Source of the DNA: Salinivirgaceae bacterium
GTDB taxonomy: Bacteria > Bacteroidota > Bacteroidia > Bacteroidales > Salinivirgaceae
Assembly (NCBI GenBank): GCA_028709085.1
Contig: JAQVXQ010000004.1
Location: forward strand, 1-55,487
Length of the DNA stretch: 55,487 bases
Direction of reading: 5' to 3'
The notes under the pieces were generated by a model. The model ran no database searches. It worked only from the letters and a program-made list of their open reading frames with translations, and had not been told where the DNA came from. Below are positions 23,037 to 32,800 of the stretch, piece by piece (positions within the stretch are counted from its first letter, which is position 1; each line of letters opens with the position of its first letter). Both the position numbers and the translations under genes were made by a program.

Positions 23037-25304
23037 ATGTACACAATACTTCGCAAAGATCTGTTGGCTGAACGCATCTATCGCATGGATGTGTTAACAC
23101 CAAGAATGGCATCATCAGCAAAACCAGGACAATTTTTAATTGCAATGACCGACAAGTTTGGAGAACGAATACCACTTACAATTTGCAATTATGACCGGGA
23201 AAAGGGCACTATAACCATTGTTTTTCAAGTAGTGGGGCAATCCACGCAAGCCATAGCTGATTTAAATGAAGGGGAATCATTTTCAGATTTTGCAGGACCA
23301 TTAGGAGAACCCGCTGAAGTTTATAAGCAACCCTTGGAAGAGTTAAAAGCTCAAAAACTCCTTTTTATTGGAGGAGGCGTTGGAGCTGCTCCGGTATATC
23401 CACAAGTAAAGTGGTTGCATGAACAAGGGGTTAACGTTGACGTAATATTAGGCACCCGTAGCAAGGAAACGTTGATCATGCAAAAAGATTTTGAACCAAT
23501 TACTAAAAACTTGTATTTAGCATCCGACGATGGATCAGTTGGGTTTAAAGGCAATGCCACCATGCTTCTTGAAGATCTCGTCACAAACAAAGGTCAAAAA
23601 TATGATAAAATAATCGCCATTGGTCCAATGGTAATGATGAACTCAATCTCTGAATTAACAAAAAAACTTAACATCCCAACCGTTGTATCATTAAACACAT
23701 TAATGGTTTGCGGTGCGGGTATGTGCGGGGCATGCAGAGTAACGGTTGACAAAAAAACTAAATTTGCTTGTTTTGATGGTCCCGAATTCGATGCTCACAA
23801 AATAAATTTCCAAGAAGCAATGCGTCGGCAGGGAATGTATAAATCGGAAGAGCATTCTAATGATTACAAACAAGGGAACGAAGTTTTTCAATTTGGCAGT
23901 GTACATCACGACACCAAGATTGTTGAAAAACAACGAGTTGCCATGCGCCAGCAAAATCCAGCAGAACGAAGCAAAAACTTTGCGGAAGTAACCTTTGGAT
24001 ATAATAAAGAAGAAGCCATTGCGGAAGCCTCAAGATGTCTTGAATGTAAAAACCCACAATGTGTAACCCAATGTCCGGTATCTATAGATATTCCAGGATT
24101 TATTAAACATATAAAAACGAGTAATTTTGAAAAAGCTGCCGAAGTTCTTTATTCTTCTACCATTCTTCCCTCGGTGTGTGGAAGGGTTTGTCCACAGGAG
24201 ATACAATGCGAACAGAAATGTATCTTAGGAATTAAAGGCGAACCAGTAGCGATTGGCAGACTAGAACGTTTTATTGGCGATTGGGCACGCGAAAATAATG
24301 CAATTCCCATTAATAAAAAAGGAGAACCCAAAAAAGAAAAAGTTGCAATTATTGGATCGGGACCTGCGGGATTAACCTGCGCCGCAGAACTTGCAAATAT
24401 GGGTTACACGGTTAAAATAATTGAATCGTTTCATAACCCAGGAGGAGTTTTAGAATATGGAATTCCCGAGTTTCGTCTTCCAAAAGACACTGTGGTAAAA
24501 CCAGAAATAGAAGCCATTAAAAAACTAGGGGTTGAAATTGAAACAAACGTAATTGTTGGAAAAACTGTTACCATTGAAGAGTTGAAAAAGAATGAGGGAT
24601 ACGACGCAATCTTTATTGGAACTGGCGCTGGATTACCAAAATTCATGAATATTCCAGGAGAAAACTTAAATGGAGTGATTTCGGCCAACGAATTTCTAAC
24701 TCGAAATAACCTCATGAAAGCCTTTCTCAAAGAGTACCAAACTCCAATTAGAGTAGGAAAAAAGGTTGCCGTTGTTGGAGGAGGAAACGTTGCCATGGAT
24801 GCAGCACGTACTGCTATTCGATTAGGAGCCGAAGTAACCATTGTATATCGCCGTAGTGATCAAGAATTACCAGCTCGTGGCGAAGAAGTTGAACATGCTA
24901 AAGAAGAAGGAGTACAGTTTTATCTGCTCACCAATCCCAACGAGATCCTTGGAAATGAAAAAGGGTGGGTTAAAGGCATGAAATGTATTCGAATGGAACT
25001 GGGAGAACCCGATGCTTCGGGTCGCAGAAGCCCCGTACCCATTGCCAATTCTGAATTCACACTTGAATGTGACACCGTCATTATGTCGTTAGGCACATCT
25101 CCAAACCCCCTAATAGCATCAACTACAAAAGGTTTAAGTATCGATAAATGGCACCGAATAACTACAGATACAATAGGACTTACAAGCATTGAAGGAGTTT
25201 TTGCAGGTGGTGATGTGGTTACCGGATCTGCAACCGTAATTCTTGCAATGGGTGCAGGAAAAAAAGCAGCAAAAGCAATCCATGAATATTTACAAAACAA
25301 ATAA
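23037..25304 (+). CDS. Fused NAD(P)H/ferredoxin oxidoreductase (NfnA + NfnB/GltA type)
   Basis: A 755-residue fusion. Residues 1-265 form a ferredoxin-reductase/DHODB electron-transfer subunit: FAD lobe, nucleotide-binding GGGVGAAPVYP at 112-122, and a [2Fe-2S] site with Cys225, 230, 233 and 245. Residues 320-755 form a GltD-like half: iron-sulfur cysteines 334/337/342/346 and 381/385/391/395, FAD-binding GSGPAGLTCAAE from 440, NADPH-binding GGGNVAMDAARTA near 580. Separately encoded homologues make up NfnAB, which couples NADH, NADPH and ferredoxin by electron bifurcation, or serve sulfide dehydrogenase; the fused form is common in Bacteroidia and often annotated as glutamate synthase small subunit. 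No gltB is nearby, so an Nfn-like role is more likely. Confidence 0.9.
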   Translation: MYTILRKDLLAERIYRMDVLTPRMASSAKPGQFLIAMTDKFGERIPLTICNYDREKGTITIVFQVVGQSTQAIADLNEGESFSDFAGPLGEPAEVYKQPLEELKAQKLLFIGGGVGAAPVYPQVKWLHEQGVNVDVILGTRSKETLIMQKDFEPITKNLYLASDDGSVGFKGNATMLLEDLVTNKGQKYDKIIAIGPMVMMNSISELTKKLNIPTVVSLNTLMVCGAGMCGACRVTVDKKTKFACFDGPEFDAHKINFQEAMRRQGMYKSEEHSNDYKQGNEVFQFGSVHHDTKIVEKQRVAMRQQNPAERSKNFAEVTFGYNKEEAIAEASRCLECKNPQCVTQCPVSIDIPGFIKHIKTSNFEKAAEVLYSSTILPSVCGRVCPQEIQCEQKCILGIKGEPVAIGRLERFIGDWARENNAIPINKKGEPKKEKVAIIGSGPAGLTCAAELANMGYTVKIIESFHNPGGVLEYGIPEFRLPKDTVVKPEIEAIKKLGVEIETNVIVGKTVTIEELKKNEGYDAIFIGTGAGLPKFMNIPGENLNGVISANEFLTRNNLMKAFLKEYQTPIRVGKKVAVVGGGNVAMDAARTAIRLGAEVTIVYRRSDQELPARGEEVEHAKEEGVQFYLLTNPNEILGNEKGWVKGMKCIRMELGEPDASGRRSPVPIANSEFTLECDTVIMSLGTSPNPLIASTTKGLSIDKWHRITTDTIGLTSIEGVFAGGDVVTGSATVILAMGAGKKAAKAIHEYLQNK

Positions 25305-25381
25305 GAGACTCGAAACATTAACATAAGACAAACATTGACAATAGATTACCCCATTCCATAATCCAAAATGTACTAATCCAT

Positions 25382-26194
25382 ATGAATGCTGAAAAACTCA
25401 TAAATGAAGTCTGGAACAACAGAACTTTACTTTCAGAAGAGAAATATATCAATGCAATCACAACCATAATTGATAAACTTGACAAAGGAGAAGTCCGTGT
25501 ATCTGAAAAAATAGATGGAAAATGGGTTGTTAACCAATGGATAAAAATGGCGGTAGTGCTATACTTCCCCCTCCAGAAAATGTCAACAATCGAAGTAGGA
25601 CCATTTGAGTTTCACGATAAAATCCCCTTAAAAAATGGGTACGCACATAAGGGAGTAAGAGTTGTTCCCCATGCAATAGCGCGGTATGGAGCTTATCTAG
25701 CCAAAGGAGTGATAATGATGCCGTCTTATGTTAATATTGGGGCTTATGTCGATGAAAACACCATGGTTGACACTTGGGCAACCGTTGGGAGCTGCGCTCA
25801 AATAGGTAAAAACGTTCATTTGAGCGGCGGAGTGGGAATAGGTGGTGTATTGGAACCATTGCAAGCTTCGCCCGTAATTATAGAAGAAAACTGTTTTATA
25901 GGTAGCAGATGTATTGTAGTAGAAGGAGCACACATTGCAAACGATGCCGTTTTAGGGGCAAATGTAGTCATTACGCAATCCACTCCGATAATTGATGTCA
26001 GCAACCCAAAAGCAATTGAATACAGAGGCTATATCCCTCCTTATTCGGTAGTTATACCCGGAAGCATCGAAAAAACATTCCCCGCGGGAAAATATAATGT
26101 ACCATGTGCACTAATTATTGGTAAGCGAAAAGAATCGACGGACAAAAAAACATCATTAAATGATGCCTTACGTGAATTTAATGTCTCCGCATAA
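25382..26194 (+). CDS. dapD: 2,3,4,5-tetrahydropyridine-2,6-dicarboxylate N-succinyltransferase
   Basis: A 270-residue left-handed beta-helix acyltransferase of the succinylase branch of lysine/diaminopimelate synthesis. The N-terminal helical domain is residues 1-100; hexapeptide repeats run from about 100 to 200 (MMPSYVNIGAYVDENTMVDTWATVGSCAQIG, then GVGIGGVLEPLQASPVIIEEN). The C-terminal segment has PAGKYNVPCALIIGKR. Length and motifs match the trimeric DapD family. It is followed 11 nt later by tsaC and is probably co-transcribed with it. It supplies DAP for peptidoglycan. Confidence 0.96.
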   Translation: MNAEKLINEVWNNRTLLSEEKYINAITTIIDKLDKGEVRVSEKIDGKWVVNQWIKMAVVLYFPLQKMSTIEVGPFEFHDKIPLKNGYAHKGVRVVPHAIARYGAYLAKGVIMMPSYVNIGAYVDENTMVDTWATVGSCAQIGKNVHLSGGVGIGGVLEPLQASPVIIEENCFIGSRCIVVEGAHIANDAVLGANVVITQSTPIIDVSNPKAIEYRGYIPPYSVVIPGSIEKTFPAGKYNVPCALIIGKRKESTDKKTSLNDALREFNVSA

Positions 26195-26205
26195 ATAAAA
26201 TTAAG

Positions 26206-26772
26206 ATGGATAGTTTACAAAAAGAGATCAACGAAATTTACAAATTAGTTAAGGTTGGTGGAACAATTTGTTATCCAACTGATACCATTTGGGGAATTGG
26301 CTGTGATGCAACAAATACGGAAGCCGTAGAGAAAATCTACAAAATTAAGAAACGGGATGCATCGAAAAGTATGCTAATATTAGTTGACAGCATCGATGCT
26401 ATTTTTAGATATATTGATGAAGTTCCCGAAGTGGCTGTTCAGCTTCTAGAAGTATCGGACGAACCAACTACGTTGATTTTGGAAGGAGCATGTAGACTTG
26501 CTAAAAATCTTATCGCACACGATGGAACTATAGGAATAAGAGTTGTTAATCATCCGTTTTTGACACCCCTACTAAAGAAACTAAATAAACCGTTAGTATC
26601 AACATCTGCCAATTTAAGTGGTCAACCAACCGCAAAATCATTTGATGAAATCGAGGAAGAAATACTAGCTAGTGTAGATTATATTGTGGAATACGGAAGA
26701 GATCAAATGCCAGCAACACCATCGAAAATAATAAGTCTAAGTAAAAGCGGAGAAATAAAGATAATTCGATAA
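26206..26772 (+). CDS. tsaC: L-threonylcarbamoyladenylate synthase (short TsaC type)
   Basis: A 188-residue YrdC/Sua5-family protein that makes threonylcarbamoyl-AMP from threonine, bicarbonate and ATP for the t6A37 modification of tRNA. The nucleotide-binding VGGTICYPTDTIWGIGCDA opens the domain, followed by KIYKIKKRDASKSMLILV and STSANLSGQPT, all family hallmarks. It lacks the extra C-terminal Sua5 domain, so it belongs to the short form. It ends one base before the stop of the convergent gene at 26774. Confidence 0.93.
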   Translation: MDSLQKEINEIYKLVKVGGTICYPTDTIWGIGCDATNTEAVEKIYKIKKRDASKSMLILVDSIDAIFRYIDEVPEVAVQLLEVSDEPTTLILEGACRLAKNLIAHDGTIGIRVVNHPFLTPLLKKLNKPLVSTSANLSGQPTAKSFDEIEEEILASVDYIVEYGRDQMPATPSKIISLSKSGEIKIIR

Positions 26773-26773
26773 C

Positions 26774-27673
26774 TTATTGGACTACAACAATATCTAAATC
26801 AAAATCTATTTTCCCATCCTTGAAGTAAATTTTACGAATATCAAAACTCAGTGTGTTTTTAGATAATCCTTCATTAAGATTATCGGCGCCTATATAAATT
26901 TCATTCAATCGCTTTACTTGCTCATTATGGAGCTTGCTAAATGAACCTAAATGCAAATTTAACTCCCGCAACACATTTATCCATAACCCATAATTATAAA
27001 CTTGAGCTACTGAATCACCGCTTGCCATGTAAATATAACGTGCTTTAGGCAATGGAAAAGTTTCATCATCAACAGCGGTATAAACTTCCTCTAACGCACC
27101 ATATTTCATAAAAATGAGGGTTTCGGGTCGAGACAGTTTATCATCAATATGCATCTCAATCTGTTCGCTATATTCACTATAATTACCCCATTGATATTCA
27201 ACATTGTATCGATTAACAGCAAATTCAAACCCAACCGAGTCCGTATCCTCACCAAGTTGCACAATTAAAATAGCTTCCTGAAGGCACGTAAATACGGTAT
27301 CCATTATTAAGACCCTAGGAATAAACTTTTTACCTACAACTAACTCGACCATAGACTGGTATGTACCTCCGCTACCCTGATAGGCTTCCGATAAAAATCC
27401 AGCTGTGTAATTCTTCACTTGAACTCCTTTTGACATACAGGCTAAAGCTTGAGCTCTCTTATAAGCTTGAGTGATTGCGGTAGCGGAATCTAAACCAGGA
27501 TCAGAAACACCAAAAAATAATTCCCCACCCTTTGAATTATACCCTTCTAATTGAGCAGGAATAATTGCTGGCTGAGCGCCAAATCGATAATAATCGCTAT
27601 TTACATTTTGACATAAACCCTTGCTTAGTAGCATGGGAAATAGCATTACAATCAAAAAAGGTTTGGTATTCAT
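26774..27673 (-). CDS. Secreted protein of unknown function
   Basis: About 300 residues. The start at 27673 is chosen because MNTKPFLIVMLFPMLLSKGLCQ is a clear signal peptide; a longer frame to 27751 would bury it. The segment GVSDPGLDSATAITQAYKRAQALACM resembles the helix seen in LPP20-type lipoproteins, where repeated Ala helices pack on a beta sheet, but the match is weak. The rest is mixed alpha/beta without recognised motifs, ending with an alternating strand DFDLDIVVVQ. It is convergent with tsaC, and 103 nt downstream of the HIT gene in transcript order, so it may be co-transcribed with greA and the HIT gene. Confidence 0.7.
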   Translation of the reverse strand: MNTKPFLIVMLFPMLLSKGLCQNVNSDYYRFGAQPAIIPAQLEGYNSKGGELFFGVSDPGLDSATAITQAYKRAQALACMSKGVQVKNYTAGFLSEAYQGSGGTYQSMVELVVGKKFIPRVLIMDTVFTCLQEAILIVQLGEDTDSVGFEFAVNRYNVEYQWGNYSEYSEQIEMHIDDKLSRPETLIFMKYGALEEVYTAVDDETFPLPKARYIYMASGDSVAQVYNYGLWINVLRELNLHLGSFSKLHNEQVKRLNEIYIGADNLNEGLSKNTLSFDIRKIYFKDGKIDFDLDIVVVQ

Positions 27674-27775
27674 GGGATTATGCTTAGTATTTTGTAGCAA
27701 AACAAAAAAATGAAATGACAAGCAAGTTAAAAATTGTAATTTAAAAAACAATCTTTTTTCAACGTTGAAATCCTA

Positions 27776-28174
27776 TTAATTTGTTAATTTTCCTTTTATA
27801 AGACTACAAATCTCGAGCATTCTTTGTTCCTTAATCTTCAGTTTCTTGTTAGCAAAATTACACTCATCCATAGTATTTATTGGGATAAGGTGCATATGTG
27901 CGTGGGGAACTTCTAATCCAATAACACTAACAGATACCTTTTCACATGGGAAAGCAAGCTTAATTGCTTTAGCAATACGCTTAGAAAACAGAACCATTTC
28001 GCCAAGCTCTTGATCGGTGAGATCAAAATAATCGTCCACTTCGCGTTTGGGAACAATTAGAGTATGTCCTTCTTTTAATGGGAAGGCGTCCAAAAAAGCA
28101 ACAAAGTTGTTGCTCTCTTCAACTTTAAAGGAGGGAATCTCTCCATTAATAATTTTGGTGAAAATAGAACTCAT
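27776..28174 (-). CDS. HIT-family nucleotide hydrolase
   Basis: A 132-residue histidine-triad protein. The triad HAHMH places His91, His93 and His95, with the family opening SIFTKIINGEIPSFKV. The compact HINT-like form usually hydrolyses nucleoside phosphoramidates or dinucleoside polyphosphates. It lies 10 nt after greA in the same direction, a common pairing in Bacteroidota, so the two should share a transcript. The physiological substrate is not known. Confidence 0.92.
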   Translation of the reverse strand: MSSIFTKIINGEIPSFKVEESNNFVAFLDAFPLKEGHTLIVPKREVDDYFDLTDQELGEMVLFSKRIAKAIKLAFPCEKVSVSVIGLEVPHAHMHLIPINTMDECNFANKKLKIKEQRMLEICSLIKGKLTN

Positions 28175-28184
28175 AATAGGGGCT

Positions 28185-28664
28185 TTATTCTATTCTTGTG
28201 ATATCTAAAATTTCAAAGTTCAATGTTCCGGCGGGCACAATAACATCGACAACATCACCCTTTGCCTTACCCAATAACCCTTTGGCTATGGGCGTTAAAA
28301 TACTAATCTTATTCTCTTTAAAATCGGCTTCTCCGTCGGGCACAATTGAGTACACAACAGTGGCATTTGTCTTTAAATTTTTAAGAGAAACGCGCGTTAA
28401 GATTTGAACCTTTGAATCATCGATTTGTTCGGGTTTAATAATCTTAGCATTTCTCATTTTTGTCTCAAGTCTAGATATTCGAAGTTCAAGTAGTCCTTGT
28501 GCTTCTTTCGCTGCATCATATTCAGCATTCTCTGACAAATCGCCTTTATCACGCGCTTCAGCAATTTGTCTGGAAATCTTAATCCTTTCAACATTAATCA
28601 ATTCTGCTAACTCAGCTTTGATCTTTTTAAATCCCTCTTCGGTCATATAATAAGAACCTGACAT
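28185..28664 (-). CDS. greA: Transcription elongation factor GreA
   Basis: A 159-residue elongation factor that enters the RNA polymerase secondary channel and stimulates cleavage of backtracked RNA. The N-terminal coiled coil carries the acidic tip AEARDKGDLSENAEYDAAKE (residues about 41-60), which holds the catalytic acidic pair. The C-terminal FKBP-like domain contains KISILTPIAKGLLGKAKGDVVDVIVPAG. Length is normal. Its promoter appears to lie upstream of a terminator-like hairpin, so its leader may be attenuated (see 28691-28743). Confidence 0.96.
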   Translation of the reverse strand: MSGSYYMTEEGFKKIKAELAELINVERIKISRQIAEARDKGDLSENAEYDAAKEAQGLLELRISRLETKMRNAKIIKPEQIDDSKVQILTRVSLKNLKTNATVVYSIVPDGEADFKENKISILTPIAKGLLGKAKGDVVDVIVPAGTLNFEILDITRIE

Positions 28665-28690
28665 AATAGAAATCTTTAAATTAATTAATG

Positions 28691-28733
28691 ATAAAAAGAA
28701 AAGAATCCCACATATATGTGGGATCCTTTTCTT
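28691..28733 (-). terminator. Terminator-like hairpin in the greA leader / end of the PorV operon
   Basis: Perfect 20-bp palindrome ATCCCACATATATGTGGGAT (28705-28724) flanked by AAAAG and TTCTTTTCTTTTT on the minus strand. It ends the 37808-28756 operon but also lies downstream of the greA -7 box, so greA transcripts would carry it at their 5' end. Confidence 0.8.
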
Positions 28734-28735
28734 TA

Positions 28736-28743
28736 CAAAGATA
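28736..28743 (-). promoter_or_regulatory. -7 box of greA
   Basis: The minus strand reads TATCTTTG, an exact TAnnTTTG match, 71 nt upstream of the greA start. The predicted transcription start is only a few bases before the hairpin at 28705-28724. Confidence 0.55.
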
Positions 28744-28755
28744 ACAAATATTTTA

Positions 28756-29805
28756 CTATAACGTTACTCGAACACCAATTGAGTGTACTCCGCTAAAAGG
28801 GTTCGTAGCTCTATAAGAGTAATCTACATTAAGAAAAGTTGTTGATTCTCTACCAAGAGGTACTCTAACTGTTGCTCCAGCTGAAGGTCCTGTAAATACA
28901 GTTTGTCGTTTAGCACTATCCCAAATATCCTTTTCATAGCTATATCCTCCTCGAATTAAAACATAATTCATGAGGTTATATTCTATTCCTATGGCATACT
29001 GGTCTTTTGTAAACGAATTACTCGTAAAAGTACCGGCTAGCGTTAAATTATGTCCTTCGACTAACTCAAAATCATTGGATAATCCGATTCGTATTAACGA
29101 AGGAAGTTCAAATTCGGCAGCAGGAAAGTCAAAGGTCATGTACAATTGATCGCCCGTTAAAGCGCTAAATGACAAACCGTTTCCTTTATATTTCATGGTG
29201 GGCCCAACATTTTGCATGGTAACTCCAAATCTAAAGTTATCACGAGCACCTGCAAGATATTGGATACCGGCATCAATTGCTACTCCACTAGCTCCTACAT
29301 CATTAATATTTTCACTTATTACCTTAAATACCACGCCCCCATATATGGCATTTGAAAATTGGCGAGCATACCCTACTGAAATCGTATTGTAGGTTGGACT
29401 AAAGGTATTTCCTGCACCATCGGGAGTTTCAACTGTGGTTCGCTCTATATCTCCAAAAGACATCGCATTTAGGGAAACAGATAAAACACCAGCCTCACCT
29501 GCTTTTGCTGCGAAACCAAAATTATTAATCCCAATATCTGCACCTGATAAGTAATTGGTATATGTAAATCCCATATCAAACTTCTCAACAAATGCTGTTC
29601 CTGCAATATTTAAAAACATTGCCTGTATTCCTGTGATTGAAGACATATTTGAGTTTCCCCAACCGGCTGCTCCTGCCCATGGATTAATAAGCAATTGTGT
29701 AGCACCGGCCTCACCTGCCCTCTGCTCATTACCAGCATAAATATTACTTAATAATATTACTGATAAGAACAAACTTGCTATAAATTTTAACCATCTCATA
29801 TTCAT
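28756..29805 (-). CDS. PorV/PorQ-family outer-membrane protein
   Basis: A 349-residue outer-membrane beta-barrel of the PorV/PorQ (DUF3308) family. PorV shuttles type IX secretion cargo to the attachment complex; most relatives in Bacteroidota are uncharacterised. There is a signal peptide (residues 1-24, ending NIYAG). The family's N-terminal pattern AGEAGATQLLINPWAGAAGWGNSNMSS is followed by alternating strands, and the C-terminal strand SIGVRVTL closes the barrel. It is the third gene of an operon after a TonB receptor (34092) and a large secreted protein (29826), with 20 nt to the latter. It is therefore likely to serve that secreted protein rather than the whole type IX system. Confidence 0.87.
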   Translation of the reverse strand: MNMRWLKFIASLFLSVILLSNIYAGNEQRAGEAGATQLLINPWAGAAGWGNSNMSSITGIQAMFLNIAGTAFVEKFDMGFTYTNYLSGADIGINNFGFAAKAGEAGVLSVSLNAMSFGDIERTTVETPDGAGNTFSPTYNTISVGYARQFSNAIYGGVVFKVISENINDVGASGVAIDAGIQYLAGARDNFRFGVTMQNVGPTMKYKGNGLSFSALTGDQLYMTFDFPAAEFELPSLIRIGLSNDFELVEGHNLTLAGTFTSNSFTKDQYAIGIEYNLMNYVLIRGGYSYEKDIWDSAKRQTVFTGPSAGATVRVPLGRESTTFLNVDYSYRATNPFSGVHSIGVRVTL

Positions 29806-29825
29806 CTCTTTTTTTCTTTTAACTA

Positions 29826-32800
29826 TTAGAAATTTGATAGGTCAGCAGGACGAAGTACGCCAAACCACTTAAGTACCTTTTCTCCTACATTTGGTACTGA
29901 CACATGTATAATATAAACACCTCCAGCAATTGGAACGTCTGAACTATTAGTCAAATTCCAATCAATCCATGTTTGGTCGTTCGATTTGACAAATTCACGA
30001 ATTAAAGTTCCGGAAATATTAAAGATCTTCACAACACATTCCTTAGGTAAATTGGTGAATTTCACAATATTATCAAGCTGTGTTTTCTCATATGGATTAT
30101 ACGCATAATAAGGATTAGGGACTACATTAATTCGATCCAAATTATCGACTAAAACCTGCTTTGAATTTCGAACTGCACTTAATCCATCTAATGAAAATTT
30201 AAAATACGGGTATCCTTTATTTATCTGATCTTCAATGGGGTTACCATAGAGTGATCCCATATTACGCATATAAGGATTAGCAATTCGAATTTTAATATTC
30301 ACATCACTTTCCGGCATATCGGCATACTCTTTCCATTGATACTCAACTGGGATTCGAGGTATTGTAACCCATGCAGCATTTAACATCGCATTTCCAATCC
30401 GTGTTAATGTAGTAGTCAAATTGGCATCGGTTGTCCTTTGTTTGAAGGCATCGAATAAAAGTTGTCCTGAATCGTATTTTGGAAATGGGGCAACACTACT
30501 ATGACCATGACCAGTTGAGAAAACATAAACATAATGCTTTCCACCAAACTGCGGAGTTCCATCAATGGAAAAATAACTAGTAGTGGGATTCCAAATCATA
30601 TCGCGTCCATTTTGTCCAATTAAATAAGAGTCCTCACCAAAAGCAATATTTAATCGTTCACCGGTTTCAACATCAATAGCATAACCAGGAAACCAACTCA
30701 TACCGTATGCTGAGATGTAATTTGGATCATTTGGATTTGTGGAGGAAATTTGTCCCACTGTGTCCGCAGATATACCCATTTTATTTTTCGAAGGGGCTTG
30801 ACGTAACATAAATTTACGAGCACCTCCTTCTGCAATAGGATTTGGATATATAGTTACGCCATTCACACGTGTGTTTTCACATGTTTCTATAACAATACAA
30901 CGAGTCCATTTTGAAGTATCCTTAGTAATTACGAAGTCGATACTTGGCAACCTATATTTTTGATGGTTTATTGTACTCGGAGTTACCATGTCATTTCCTG
31001 GTCCGTATCTGTTTACAGACACAAGTTTGTAAGGTGCCCAAGTTCCATTTAAAACTTGTTCATAATTTTGATCGTCATCTGCTCCAATCACATCATTGTA
31101 ACCTGATGCTCTATATGATCCGGCTCTAATCCAGTTTAATGGAATCTGGCCATCAGCATCATTAAACCCATCAAACCAAGGAATCGTCGGATTTGAATAG
31201 GTCTTTGATGATCCAATGAGTCCATTATTAAAGGATGCAACTGATTGAAGTGACCCCACCTTTTCAATTGGATATTGACTTTGAAGCATATTAATAGCAA
31301 TTCCATACTCAGGAATAAGATACTCATTGGAATTTCGCATCCAAACATCGCCTGCCAATGTATCTACCCCATTTCGTACTAAAGTCCATTTACTATTCAA
31401 AATAAGACCATTGTTGTCTGTATTGCTAAAACCTGTTGGGCCTCCAAGGGTAAAATCGTAACCCGACGCCCCTTTAATATTTACTGAATCCGGTTCAATA
31501 AATAATACAAAATCTCCATCTACAACATTTAATGGATCTATTACTGTAACTTGAACAGGTCCTGCGTTCTTTTTATATTTACGTACACTTACTGAATTAT
31601 TTCTAAGAATATCGTCATGGCATTCGTCGGTCAAATCAATAAAGTTGACTGAATTCCCTCGTCCTGAATGAACGCTCATAGGCGGAATATCACCATATTC
31701 TGAGTTCGTTTGAATTCCTCCTGAACCAAGATATGTGGGTTGCGGTGTAAACTCATATTTTTTAATTTCACCGGTAGCCCCTTTTCTACTAGCCAGATAA
31801 GGCAACTTTTGTCCATCTAACAGATTTCCGTCGTTTTGATCGTATCTTTTATACCTGTTATAGGCATAGGCAATGGCTATATAGTAATATTTCTTATAAT
31901 TAACTAAACGTGTATCACCTGAACTACCAAACATATCATATGTCAGATGGAAAGAGTGGCGAATACCTTTATTCTCGCCTTCAACCATAATTGCATAGGA
32001 GTTAGCCTGTGCGTTAGCATCCCATTCAAAGTTGATTAACCTAGTAACATTATCTTCAATATCACATTGATAAACAAGTTTCGAAAACTGCGTATCATAC
32101 AGTTGATTAACAGTAACATCCCTATTTTTTAATTGAAATACCTGATACCCTTGAAATTTATAACGACGATCAGTATAATTTTTGGTAATGAATGGATCCT
32201 CTTCGGAGTATTGTTCATTGTAATTATTTGAAGATGCAGGATTCGATATTTGAATTAATAATTTTCTATCCAACTCAACAACTGTTAAATCAGGGGCATT
32301 AGGTCCTTCAATCATTCTAAAACAGTTTTCAAATAACTTTTGACATTTATCATCCGCCAATTTAAGAAGTTCTACTGATCCCATATGTCCATTAATGAAA
32401 TCACGTGCCCATGGAACACCATATGTAATATAGTTGGTAGCACCTGGTCGCAGTATAAAAGAACCTGCCGAAGTTAAAACCCGTCCATCAGCTTCGCTTG
32501 ACATTCTCCATCCACCGGGTGTATTATCTCCAGGATCAACTCCAATAGTACCCCAATTACACTCATCACTATCCCAGGGAAACAAAAAATCAGTGGCTAT
32601 GGTACCCGTAGTCCCATTACCTCCATAGGTCATACGTGACCCATCTTTCCAAATACCACGTAAATAGTTATAATAGTCAATGGCCACTTCAACATCACCA
32701 ATAACGGGGTCACTTCCAATTTCATAAATTATAAAACGACGCATCCCCCATCGTTCATTATCAATAATACCATCTCCAAAATTAAGTCCGTTAATATTTC

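Noticed and set aside
24431..25324. Two open frames on the minus strand (136 and 134 codons) inside the oxidoreductase gene
   Set aside because: They lie opposite a well-supported gene with conserved motifs throughout, have biased composition and no family match; they are complement-strand shadows.
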